A stretch of 57,388 nt of DNA from Spongiactinospora gelatinilytica (GTDB lineage: Bacteria; Actinomycetota; Actinomycetes; Streptosporangiales; Streptosporangiaceae). The stretch spans positions 1 through 57,388 of the forward strand of contig NZ_POUA01000005.1 of the NCBI RefSeq assembly GCF_003236385.1, written 5' to 3'. Positions 1 to 7,288 of the stretch are shown in pieces. The notes under the pieces are model-generated. The model had not been told where the DNA came from and did not search any database. It was given only the letters and a program-made list of their open reading frames with translations. Position 1 is the first letter of the stretch. Each line of letters starts with the position of its first letter. The translations under genes were made by a program, and so were the position numbers.

Positions 1-1
1 G

Positions 2-283
2 GGGCGGGCCGTGCCCGCGGGACATGGGCACACCCGCGGCGGGATGTACGGCATGGCGACGCTGGAGCAGATGAACCGGCTGCGCGCGGCCAGGGGGACC
101 GCCTTCGACCGGCTCTTCCTGCGGCTGATGATCACCCATCACCAGGGCGCGCTGACCATGGCGCGCGCACAACTCGACGGCGGGACGAACCGGCGCATGC
201 GCCTGATGACCCGCGATGTCATCTCCGGCCAGACCATCGAGATCAGCCGGATGCGCCGCCTGCTCGGCCCGGCGACGCCATGA
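2..283 (+). CDS. DUF305 family protein, C-terminal part (cut by window edge)
   Basis: The frame is open from the first bases of the window, so the N-terminus and any signal peptide lie outside. The visible part has the DUF305 (ferritin-like four-helix) pattern: GMATLEQMNRLRAARG, then FDRLFLRLMITHHQGALTMAR with the paired histidines, then a closing helix EISRMRRLL. Family members are usually small exported or lipid-anchored proteins of unclear role, sometimes linked to copper handling. The GTG at 11 is an internal valine or alternative start; without upstream sequence the true start cannot be set. It is convergent with the ssgB gene, with 14 bases between the stops. Confidence 0.75.
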   Translation, partial: GRAVPAGHGHTRGGMYGMATLEQMNRLRAARGTAFDRLFLRLMITHHQGALTMARAQLDGGTNRRMRLMTRDVISGQTIEISRMRRLLGPATP

Positions 284-297
284 GGATCAGGCGTTCG

Positions 298-714
298 TCA
301 GGAGCTCCACAACATGTTGCTCAGCTCCGCGTCGAGGTTCATGAAGTCGGTCTCACGGCCGGCGGGGACCAGCTCGTAGGTCCGGTGCAGGAACTCGGTC
401 AGGGGTGCGAGCGGCACCTCGAAGAGCGCCTGACCAAAGGGGGAGGTCAGGCTGATGTGCAGGGTGCGCTCGCCGTCGGAGCGCGCGGGCCACACCTGGA
501 CGTCGCCGTCTCCGACGCGCCGCACGATGCCCACGGTCAGCAACTCGCGGGCGAAGATCCACTCGACCGGTTCGTCGTTCCCCACATGGAAGGCCATCCG
601 GATCGCATACGGGTCTTCGGCCGTGTAGCTGAGTCCAGCGAGCAGGGGGACGGTGGTACGGTCGGGGACCACTAGCCGAAGGCCCAGCTCGGCGGAGACG
701 GTGGTGCTGTTCAT
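298..714 (-). CDS. ssgB: SsgA/SsgB-family sporulation and cell division regulator
   Basis: The 138-residue protein matches the SsgB pattern: MNSTTVSAELGLRLVV at the start, then AGLSYTAEDPYAIRMAFH, EPVEWIFARELL, GDVQVWPARS and a C-terminal FMNLDAELSNML. SsgA-like proteins are restricted to morphologically complex actinobacteria. SsgB recruits FtsZ to sporulation septa, so it is a cytoplasmic protein acting at the division site. The reading frame is open to an ATG at 762, but the conserved family N-terminus and length (about 137 residues) favour the ATG at 714. The gene stands alone; the roughly 450 bases upstream are less GC-rich and should hold its promoter. The exact paralogue (ssgB rather than another ssgA-like gene) is a likely but not certain reading. 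Confidence 0.88.
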   Translation of the reverse strand: MNSTTVSAELGLRLVVPDRTTVPLLAGLSYTAEDPYAIRMAFHVGNDEPVEWIFARELLTVGIVRRVGDGDVQVWPARSDGERTLHISLTSPFGQALFEVPLAPLTEFLHRTYELVPAGRETDFMNLDAELSNMLWSS

Positions 715-762
715 CGTCAGCCAAACCTTTACGTCGTCGGGTCCCCTCATCGGGGCTTTCAC

Positions 763-1168
763 TGCTCTGACGGGCTTCGTCGTGAGCTATGACGCGGAAC
801 GAAGAAACCTGTTGAAAAGATTCCGCCTCCGGGCCCTTCTGTAACGCACATCACAGCCCGACATTTAGGTCCCTACCTGGTCAAACATCGCCAACAGGCC
901 CATGTTTACGAGGGTTTTGCGTGTCGCTCCGGCCCTCAGGCCCCTCCCGCGGGACCTCTCTGACGAAAGCCCCCTGCTTCGTTCGTATCGTGTCACTGTA
1001 GGTCAGCACGATGCTATGCCAACCACCCCTCCCCACGCGCCCGATCCGCGACCTTCCCGGCAACCCGCCTCCACCCGATCACCGCGCCCCGGGCGGGAAC
1101 GGCTTCGCGGCCACCCCGCAAGTGCGGTATGGTTTTCCCGTCGGCCCCGCGAGGGAGCCGCATCACCT
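763..1168. other. Non-coding stretch between ssgB and tRNA-Val
   Basis: No convincing gene is seen in about 400 bases. The left half (about 770-900) is noticeably richer in A and T and should contain the leader and promoter of the minus-strand ssgB gene. The right end (about 1100-1140) carries a possible tRNA promoter: TATGGT at 1128-1133 as a -10 element, with only a weak TTCGCG 18 bases before it. Short open frames here have codon use unlike the flanking genes and were not called. Confidence 0.5.
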
Positions 1169-1240
1169 GGGCGATTAGCTCAGCGGGAGAGCGCTTCGTT
1201 CACACCGAAGAGGTCACTGGTTCGATCCCAGTATCGCCCA
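1169..1240 (+). tRNA. tRNA-Val (anticodon CAC)
   Basis: A full cloverleaf can be drawn by hand. Acceptor arms GGGCGAT (1169-1175) and ATCGCCC (1233-1239) pair at all seven positions, with discriminator A at 1240. The D stem is GCTC/GAGC (1178-1181 and 1189-1192). The anticodon stem CTTCG/CGAAG (1194-1198 and 1206-1210) encloses loop TTCACAC with anticodon CAC at 1201-1203, reading GTG valine codons. The T loop contains the standard GTTCGATCC pattern. The 3' CCA is not encoded, which is normal in actinomycetes. Confidence 0.96.
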
Positions 1241-1252
1241 CCCAGGTCCGAG

Positions 1253-1283
1253 CCCCAGAGGAAGATCAAGCTCTGGGGTTTTC
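1253..1283 (+). terminator. Intrinsic terminator after tRNA-Val
   Basis: Arms CCCCAGAG (1253-1260) and CTCTGGGG (1271-1278) pair perfectly over 8 bp around a 10-base loop and are followed directly by TTTTC. The hairpin begins 13 bases after the tRNA 3' end, the expected place for a factor-independent stop of the tRNA transcript. Confidence 0.85.
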
Positions 1284-1371
1284 GGCTTTCCGGGGGCATG
1301 CCCGCGGGCGGAACCATGGGCATGGCCGTGCCGTTGGTCGGGTGATGATCCCCGACTTCGGAGTGAGGAGC

Positions 1372-1930
1372 GTGTCACCGAAGAGAGCACGATTAGTCCT
1401 CCTGGCCGTGAGCGCGTCACCGGGTTCCGGCCACCTGGGCGAAGGCGAGGAAAGGCTCGTTCGAGGAGCCGTCCGACTACTCCTATCGGGCTCCGGCCAA
1501 GGGCGGCGTGGGCTCGGACGTGATGATCGCGGACCTCGAGGAGCGGGTAGAGGTCTGCGTGTTCGAGCGGACGCGCGTCAGGGTGGCGGACGTCCGGTGC
1601 GACGACGAGGTGCGAGGCTACTCCTGGTACTACATCCGCATCGACGGATACGCCCCGGCGGTCGGGAAGAAGGCCGGGGACGGTTCGTTCCGCTCGCCGT
1701 ACACCGAGGCCTATCGGGTGCGCAGGAAGGGCGGGGACGCCGCCAGGGCCGCGATCCATGACGACGACCTCGAAGAGGACGAGGACTTCGAGGACACCGA
1801 GCCCGATGTGGAGGATGAGAACACCTGTACCGAGACCATCGACGGTGTCCGCGCCAACACCGAGCACGGCACCTCGTGCAGTACCGTCCACCGGAACAAG
1901 CGCCGGCAGCGCCGCTGCACGTCGTTCTAG
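1372..1930 (+). CDS. Secreted hypothetical protein, apparently frameshifted
   Basis: The longest convincing frame starts at a GTG at 1508 and runs to 1930 (140 residues), but recognisable protein-like sequence (GSFEEPSDYSYRAPAKGGVG) precedes it in the same frame with no start codon. In the next frame, a GTG at 1372 begins VSPKRARLVLLAVSA, which looks like a signal peptide. Removing one A from the AAA run at 1451-1453 joins the two into one exported protein. The mature part has a VEVCVFERTRVRVADVRC segment, a strongly acidic stretch (DDDLEEDEDFEDTEPD) and a basic Cys-containing tail (CSTVHRNKRRQRRCTSF). I do not recognise the family. Whether the shift is real decay or a sequencing error cannot be told here. 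The 3' end overlaps the convergent reductase gene by 4 bp. Confidence 0.5.
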
Positions 1931-2886
1931 GTCAGGTCGAGTTCCAGGACGGGGGAGAAAGCGCGGGAGGAGCAGATGGTGAACAGCCCTTCGGCGCGTT
2001 CGTCGTCGGTGAGCACGTCGTCGCGGTGGTCGGGGTCGCCCGCCAGGACGCGAACGACGCACGTCCCGCAGATGCCCTGCTGACACGAGAAGGGCGCATC
2101 GACGCCGTTCTCCAGTAGCACGTCGAGCACGCTGCGGTCCTCGGGGACGAGGTACTCGGCACCGGTGGAGGCCAGGCGCACGGTGAAGGCGCCCGTGCCG
2201 TTACCGGCCGGTCCGGCGAGGGCCGGGGGGTCGCCGAACCGTTCCTTGTGCAGGGCCTGCTGTGGCCAGCCCAGCGTTTCGGCCGCGCGCAGCAGGTGGT
2301 CCATGAACCCGTCCGGGCCGCAGATGTAGACCGCCGTGTCCGGTCGCGGGTCGCCGAGGTCGCGGGCGAGGTCGAGCGGTTGGCCGGGGTCCTCGTCGTC
2401 GAAGTGGAAGGCGACCCGGGGGTCGCCCGCCAGCTCCCGCACGAATGCGGCGCGAGCACGGCTGCGGGCGCAGTAGTGCAGCGTGTACTCGGCGCGCTCG
2501 TGTTCGAGTTGCCGCACCATCGCCAGCAGGGGGGTGATCCCGATCCCGCCGGCGAACAGCAGGTGCCGGCGCGCCGTGACGAGGGGGAAGCGGTTGCGCG
2601 GCGCCGAGATCCGCAGCCGGTCGCCCACCTTGAGCGCGTGCATCGCCCGCGATCCACCTCGCGAGGCGGGCTCGTTCAGCACCGCCACCCGGTACGCCCC
2701 CTGCTCGGGCGGCCCGCACAGCGAGTACTGGCGGACCAGCCCCGAGCCGATCAGCACGTCGATGTGCGCCCCCGCCGTGTAGGCCGGGAACGCGGCCCCG
2801 GCCACCGGCGCGAGGTCGATCACCGCGATGTCCGGGGTCGCTGCGGAGCGGGAGACGACCGCCGCCTCCGTCCACGTCACGGCCAT
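1927..2886 (-). CDS. PDR/VanB-family oxygenase reductase (FMN/FAD, NAD, 2Fe-2S)
   Basis: This 319-residue protein has the layout of phthalate dioxygenase reductase and VanB: an N-terminal flavin-binding barrel (RQYSL near 52), an NAD(P) domain (GGIGITP near 113; CGPDGF near 199) and a C-terminal plant-type ferredoxin with Cys268, Cys273, Cys276 and Cys305. It should pass electrons from NAD(P)H to the terminal Rieske oxygenase encoded just upstream. The ATG at 2886 is 6 bases past the oxygenase stop, with AGGGG just before it, so the two are almost certainly co-translated. It forms the left margin of the polyketide cluster and may serve a late tailoring oxidation; that link is inferred from position only. 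Confidence 0.9.
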   Translation of the reverse strand: MAVTWTEAAVVSRSAATPDIAVIDLAPVAGAAFPAYTAGAHIDVLIGSGLVRQYSLCGPPEQGAYRVAVLNEPASRGGSRAMHALKVGDRLRISAPRNRFPLVTARRHLLFAGGIGITPLLAMVRQLEHERAEYTLHYCARSRARAAFVRELAGDPRVAFHFDDEDPGQPLDLARDLGDPRPDTAVYICGPDGFMDHLLRAAETLGWPQQALHKERFGDPPALAGPAGNGTGAFTVRLASTGAEYLVPEDRSVLDVLLENGVDAPFSCQQGICGTCVVRVLAGDPDHRDDVLTDDERAEGLFTICSSRAFSPVLELDLT

Positions 2887-2892
2887 GTCCCC

Positions 2893-4167
2893 TCAGGCCC
2901 CGGCTGCGGGCACGGCTGTGGGCACGGACAGCGTCTCCATGCCGGACCGGGTGCGCCGCGGCGGTACCTCGGTCAGGCTCACGCCCTGCGGGTCGCGGCC
3001 CGCCTCCACGTCGGCGACCATCGTCTTCAGCAGCCTGCGCAGCATCACGACCCCGCGGTCGGTGGTGGCCAGGGTCTCCTCCGAATGCAGGGTGATCGGG
3101 CCCTGCGACTCCTGCGCCTCGGCGTCTCCGGGGAATCGCTGGTGTTCTTCCTCGGTCAGTTCCCAGGCGTCCTTGCCGTTCTGCTTCACGCCGTAGAAGA
3201 ACCGGTCGAAACGCTCGGGGTCGGTGGTGCGCAGCGAGAAGAACGACCGGTGGTGGGTGTCGTCGACCGGGACGACCCAGATCAGCATGTCGCCCGGTGC
3301 GTCGGGGACGAGTTTCACGAAGTCCGACAGCACCAGGATGTTCGGCAGATGCAGTTCCGCCCCCCATTCGCGTTCCGGCCGGACACCGTTCTCCTCTTTG
3401 TCCAGGAAACGAATGCGATATTTGGCCCCGTAATCGGTCCGCTCGTAGGTGAGCCGGTCGGCCACGGTGTAGGGATCGTAGAAGTCCTCAGGGAAACCGG
3501 TGGTCCCGGTTCCGAGGAACTGGAAGCCGCTGTGCTGGGAGTGCAGCCAGTTGATGTGCGCCGGGTCGATCGCGTTCTCGTATATCTGGAGCCAGTTGAA
3601 GTCCTGTACCAGGCCGGTGACGTTCATGCCGGGGACCGGCCACTCGGCGTAGTACTTCTCGCCCTCTTCCTGCGGTTCCAGAATGTCGTACCGGGGAAGT
3701 ACCGGCTTTCGCTCCGGCGGTCCCATGTAGACGAACACCAGACCGTACCGCTCCTCGAGCGGGTACCACGGCTGGCGCGCCGCGCCGAGCCGGCGGCCCC
3801 TGCCGGGCTCGCCGGCCTGCTCCAGGCAGTGCCCCTGCACGTCGAACTTCCAGCCGTGGTAGCAGCACCGGATGCCGTCCTCCTCGACCCGGCCGTAGTA
3901 CAGGCTGGCGCCTCGGTGGGCGCAGCGCTCGAACACCACGCCGGGGCGGCCCCGGCCGTCACGGAAGACGATCAAATCCTCGCCCAGGATCCGCGTCCGG
4001 TGCGGTACGTCGGAGGTGAGGGCCGCCGACGTGGCGATCGGCTGCCAGTACCGCCGCAGCGCCTCGCCCATCGGGGTGCCAGGGCCGGTCTCGGTCAGCC
4101 GCGCGTCGTACGACGGCGCCTTGCGGCCGTAGCCGGTGCCGGTGTCCACAACTGATTGCTCGGTCAT
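2893..4167 (-). CDS. Rieske [2Fe-2S] aromatic-ring oxygenase, terminal component
   Basis: The 424-residue protein has an N-terminal Rieske domain (Cys82-x-His84 and Cys101-x2-His104 in CAHRG...CCYHGWKFD). The mononuclear iron site follows in ENAIDPAHINWLH, giving Asp202, His205 and His210. Overall it resembles phthalate 4,5-dioxygenase or vanillate O-demethylase oxygenases, which hydroxylate rings or remove O-methyl groups. The ATG at 4167 has a GAGGAG ribosome site 6 bases upstream. It is paired with its reductase downstream and is divergent from an SDR gene across 286 bases holding a perfect inverted repeat (4206-4221). Such a two-component Rieske system is not part of the standard angucycline set, so the substrate is open. 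Confidence 0.92.
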   Translation of the reverse strand: MTEQSVVDTGTGYGRKAPSYDARLTETGPGTPMGEALRRYWQPIATSAALTSDVPHRTRILGEDLIVFRDGRGRPGVVFERCAHRGASLYYGRVEEDGIRCCYHGWKFDVQGHCLEQAGEPGRGRRLGAARQPWYPLEERYGLVFVYMGPPERKPVLPRYDILEPQEEGEKYYAEWPVPGMNVTGLVQDFNWLQIYENAIDPAHINWLHSQHSGFQFLGTGTTGFPEDFYDPYTVADRLTYERTDYGAKYRIRFLDKEENGVRPEREWGAELHLPNILVLSDFVKLVPDAPGDMLIWVVPVDDTHHRSFFSLRTTDPERFDRFFYGVKQNGKDAWELTEEEHQRFPGDAEAQESQGPITLHSEETLATTDRGVVMLRRLLKTMVADVEAGRDPQGVSLTEVPPRRTRSGMETLSVPTAVPAAGA

Positions 4168-4205
4168 CTCGATCTCCTCGGCGGGCCTTGTTCATTCGCT
4201 TCCGC

Positions 4206-4221
4206 AATTCGCGTGCGAATT
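4206..4221. promoter_or_regulatory. Perfect inverted repeat, candidate operator
   Basis: Arms AATTCGC (4206-4212) and GCGAATT (4215-4221) flank GT. The site lies 39 bases upstream of the Rieske oxygenase start, within the divergent intergenic region, and a further half-site GCGAATT occurs at 4269-4275. Position and symmetry suggest a regulator-binding site, perhaps for the MarR protein encoded at 18675; that assignment is a guess. Confidence 0.45.
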
Positions 4222-4453
4222 CCGCGTGCGGGCGCGCGGGAAACCGGCCGCGGTGGTGCCGGGGCCGGGCGAATTGAATGGGGCCGGCATTGTGCCGGTG
4301 AATGGCAATATCCACTTTGCAGCCGGCGCGGCGCCGCGGCAAGGGTTCACCGCGGGACCTGTGGGAGAGCCACAGGGACAACGGCGGCCTTCCGGCCCTA
4401 GCTTGACAGAACAGGTTTTCTGCGGGTCGCGCGGACGGAAACCGGGAGGACGT

Positions 4454-5266
4454 ATGGAAGCACTTCGGCAGGTGGCGTTGATCAGTGGAGCGAGCCGGGG
4501 CATCGGCGCGGCGACCGCGCGGGAAATGGCGCGGCGCGGTTATCACGTGGTCGTGAACTATCGGCAGGACGCGGCGGCGGCGCACCGGGTGGTCGGTGAG
4601 ATCGAAACCGCCGGTGGGTCGGCGGAGGCGCTCCAGGCCGACGTGTGCGACGCCGGCCAGTCCGCTGAGATGGTCCGGCGGATACACGCCGACCACGGCC
4701 ATATCGATGTGCTCATCTGCAACGCCAACACCGTCAACCCGCCGTTCGAGCCGCTGCTTTCGGTGCCCTGGGAGGCGTTCATCGGGAAGATCACCGGGGA
4801 ACTGGCCGGGGCGTTCTTCCTCACCCGGCATGTGCTGCCCGCGATGCAGCGGCGGCGGGCCGGCCGGATCGTCTACATCTCCAGCACGGCCGCCGACTTC
4901 GTCGGCAGCGTCGCGGCGCACTCGATCGCCAAGGCGGCGCTGAACACCTACAGCCGCCATGTGGCCGCGCAGGCCGCGCAGCACGGGATCGTGGTCAACA
5001 CGGTCGCGTTCGGGACCGTGCGGACCGACGCGACCGCGGGCGTGCTCAACGGCGATCTGCGGAAGCTGACGGAGGAGCGTTCGGTCCTCGGCCGGGTGAT
5101 GGACGCCGAGGACGCCGCCAAGAGCGTGGCGACGGTGGCCGATGACGGTTTCGGCGTGACGGTGGGCCAGGTGATCCGGGTGGACAGCGGCTTCGGCGTC
5201 CTGGACCACCAGCTGCACATGATGACGAAGCACTTCCAGCGGGGCGACGAGGGGGCTTCGGCCTGA
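4454..5266 (+). CDS. SDR-family protein with His in place of the catalytic Tyr
   Basis: This 270-residue classical short-chain dehydrogenase/reductase-type protein has a clear cofactor motif (SGASRGIG near 11-18) and the fold's later elements (Ser143/144 in YISSTAA; VRTDATAG). The Y-x3-K catalytic motif reads HSIAK (His156, Lys160), and the usual NNAG motif reads CNAN. Normal reductase activity is therefore doubtful. The ATG at 4454 follows a GGGAGGA ribosome site; longer upstream versions of the frame lack family similarity. A TTGACA hexamer at 4403-4408 is a possible -35 element without a good -10. It is divergent from the Rieske pair, so probably part of the polyketide cluster as a tailoring or structural protein. 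Confidence 0.85.
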   Translation: MEALRQVALISGASRGIGAATAREMARRGYHVVVNYRQDAAAAHRVVGEIETAGGSAEALQADVCDAGQSAEMVRRIHADHGHIDVLICNANTVNPPFEPLLSVPWEAFIGKITGELAGAFFLTRHVLPAMQRRRAGRIVYISSTAADFVGSVAAHSIAKAALNTYSRHVAAQAAQHGIVVNTVAFGTVRTDATAGVLNGDLRKLTEERSVLGRVMDAEDAAKSVATVADDGFGVTVGQVIRVDSGFGVLDHQLHMMTKHFQRGDEGASA

Positions 5267-5293
5267 TCTGAGTCGCCGGTCCCGGCGCCTGGG

Positions 5294-5375
5294 CGGCCGA
5301 TCGGTCCGAAGGTCGTCTCCGCCTTGACAAGCCTGTGCCGGGTGGTCACGATTAACGCCTAGGACCGATCGGTCC
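5294..5375 (+). promoter_or_regulatory. Promoter flanked by two palindromic operators
   Basis: A perfect 14-bp palindrome GGACCGATCGGTCC lies at 5362-5375, and a 12/14 match (ending CCGATCGGTCC) at 5294-5307. Between them is TTGACA at 5324-5329, with CACGAT at 5347-5352 as a likely -10 (17-bp spacer). The downstream operator would cover the start of transcription. The arrangement matches the one at 27007-27089: 32 bases separate the -35 hexamer from the downstream operator in both. The promoter reads toward the decayed oxidoreductase gene at 5395-6071. Confidence 0.7.
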
Positions 5376-5394
5376 AGCCGGTCGGCGCACGCTT

Positions 5395-6071
5395 GGGCAC
5401 TCTGCCCCGGCCTCGCTGGCCGCCGTCCTGGCGCGGCGGATTACGGGCACCCGGCTGCTGATCGCCGCGGCGAATCACCGCGAGCACCCCTGGAACCTCG
5501 CCCGGGCCGTGGCCAGCCTCCAGACCATCCTGCCCGCGGGCAGCGGGCTCGTGCTGGGCTCGCGGGACCTCACCGTGGCCGGCGGGCGGCCCGGCGCGCT
5601 GGCTGGGACGTCAGGGACCTGGCCAAACCCGTCGACATCGGTCCGGAGGCGACGGTGGAGACGGGGGTGGTGTCGCGGAGACTGTGGGACGGCTATCCCT
5701 ATGACGCGATCATCGCCGATCCGGCCGCGTACATCGACCTGGCGCGCGTCCACGCCAGCGACCACCACGGCATCTACGACGTGGCCGGTCCGCTGCCGGT
5801 GCCGACCCGGGGCCGTCCGCTGCTGTCCCTGTTCGTCCCCGACGGCGTGCCGGCCGACGTCCCGTCCGCGTTCGACTCCGTCACGGTGCCCCTGGAAGTG
5901 GCAGGCGAGATCGGCGCCGACGCCTACGGCGGACGGCCGCTGATCGCGTACGTCAGGGACCCCGGCGACCTCGCCCGCGCGGGGGGCGACGGGCGGTGGC
6001 GGGGCCTACAGGCCCTCGCCACCGACGATCGCACGCTACACGCCGCGCTCGCCGTACTCGGGCGCGGCTGA
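5395..6071 (+). pseudogene. Remnant of an NtaA/SnaA-type LLM flavin monooxygenase
   Basis: Two adjacent frames together read as the middle of a bacterial-luciferase-like monooxygenase of the NtaA/DszA group. The first frame (to about 5603) gives APASLAAVLARRITG and HREHPWNLARAVASLQ. The second gives WDVRDLAKP, RRLWDGYPYDAIIADPA and RVHASDHHGIYDVAGPLPVP. A one-base shift near 5603-5606 separates them. There is no start codon before 5509 in the first frame, and the usual N-terminal 80-100 residues and the C-terminal region are missing, so the product cannot be functional. It still sits directly behind a double-operator promoter. It is convergent with the MFS gene at 6089. Confidence 0.7.
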
Positions 6072-6088
6072 CCCCGGCCCGGCCGTCC

Positions 6089-7288
6089 TCACGCACCCGC
6101 TTCGCCGGAGCGGGTGCGCAGGCCGGTCGCCGCGACCGCGACCCCGATGGCGCCGAGCACCGAGACGGCCAGCAACGCCGGCCGCGTACCGTCCGGGGCG
6201 TCCAGCAGGGCGGCGACCAGCGGCAGCATCACGACACTGCCGACCTGGACCCCCGTCTGGTAGACGGGCACCGCCGCGCGCCGCAGTTCGGCGGCGACGC
6301 TCTGCGTCGCCCGCATGTTCAGGGCGGCGAACGCCACGACGAACGACGCCCCGGCCAGGAGCAGCGACGGCAGCAGGTCGCCGGCGTAGGAGCCGCCGCC
6401 GGAACGCGCCAGCGCGAGCGGCCCGGCCGCGAACGCGAGCAGCGCGCCGAGCGCGATCGGCCGCGACGTGCCGAACCGCTGGACCAGCCGCCCCGCGAAC
6501 GGAAGGGAGAGCACCAGCGGCAGGCAGGCGGGCAGCAGGGCGAGCGCGACCTGCCACGCCCGCCACCCCATGCCCCAGCTCAGCGTGAACGTCACCACCA
6601 GCAGCAGGCCGATGTAGACGCCGTTCAGGATGCCCGCGCCCGCCACCGCGCGCATCAACGGCCCGTTGCGCAGCAGTGCGAGGCCGGACCTCGGGGGTGG
6701 CGCGCCTTCGACGTCCGGTATGAGGCGCCGCCCCGCCACCAGCAGCGCCAGCGCCACCGGAACCGGGAACAGGAACGTCCAGCGCCAGGTGTCGGCGACC
6801 AGAAGGCCGGACAGCACCAGCCCCAGGCTGAAACCGGAGGCCCCGAACATCGAGTAGACCGACACCGCCCTGCGCTGCCGCGGGCCGGACGGGAACGTCT
6901 CACCGATCAGCGCCAGCCCGGCGGGCGCGGTCAGCGCCGCGCAGGCCCCCTTGACCACCCGGGAGCCCACGAGGACCGCCATGTTCGTGCTCAGCCCGCC
7001 GACGAGGGAGGCGGCGGCGAACACCAGCATCGCGACGAGATAGACCCTGCGCAGCCCCCACACGGCGGCCAGCCGTGGCCCGAGCGTGAGGCTCGCCGCG
7101 AACCCGAGGGCGAACCCGCTCATCAGCCACTGCACCGCCCACGGGCCCAGCCCGAGATCGGCGCCGATGGCCGGCAACGCCACCAGCACCAGCGAGACCT
7201 CGATGGCGTCGAGCAGCATGTTCCCGGAAAGGACGAACAACAGCGGCCGGCCGCCGCGCCGGACCGTCGCGGTGCCGGTGCTATCCAC
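6089..7288 (-). CDS. MFS drug-efflux-type transporter
   Basis: About 400 residues, mostly hydrophobic, with around 12 predicted membrane helices and the MFS pattern of an early helix (LLFVLSGNMLLDAIEVSLVLVALP), then WLMSGFALGFAASLTLGPRL and an intracellular GLRR loop. It probably exports the polyketide or an intermediate. The frame is open to an ATG at 7327, but the GTG at 7288 overlaps the stop of the upstream LLM gene by 8 bases and gives the usual short cytoplasmic N-terminus, so translational coupling is likely. It is the last gene of the minus-strand polyketide operon. A second, larger MFS exporter lies at 25477. Confidence 0.85.
   Translation of the reverse strand: MDSTGTATVRRGGRPLLFVLSGNMLLDAIEVSLVLVALPAIGADLGLGPWAVQWLMSGFALGFAASLTLGPRLAAVWGLRRVYLVAMLVFAAASLVGGLSTNMAVLVGSRVVKGACAALTAPAGLALIGETFPSGPRQRRAVSVYSMFGASGFSLGLVLSGLLVADTWRWTFLFPVPVALALLVAGRRLIPDVEGAPPPRSGLALLRNGPLMRAVAGAGILNGVYIGLLLVVTFTLSWGMGWRAWQVALALLPACLPLVLSLPFAGRLVQRFGTSRPIALGALLAFAAGPLALARSGGGSYAGDLLPSLLLAGASFVVAFAALNMRATQSVAAELRRAAVPVYQTGVQVGSVVMLPLVAALLDAPDGTRPALLAVSVLGAIGVAVAATGLRTRSGEAGA
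6092..6118. terminator. Hairpin between convergent genes, possible bidirectional terminator
   Basis: A perfect 10-bp inverted repeat (CGCACCCGCT at 6092-6101, AGCGGGTGCG at 6109-6118) with a 7-base loop lies 20 bases after the monooxygenase remnant's stop and within the last codons of the convergent MFS gene. There is no T-run, which is common in actinomycete terminators. The role is inferred from position. Confidence 0.4.

Noticed and set aside
1214-2086. A 290-codon minus-strand frame crossing tRNA-Val and the frameshifted hypothetical gene
   Set aside because: It reads through a tRNA and a terminator and is Arg-rich without family features.
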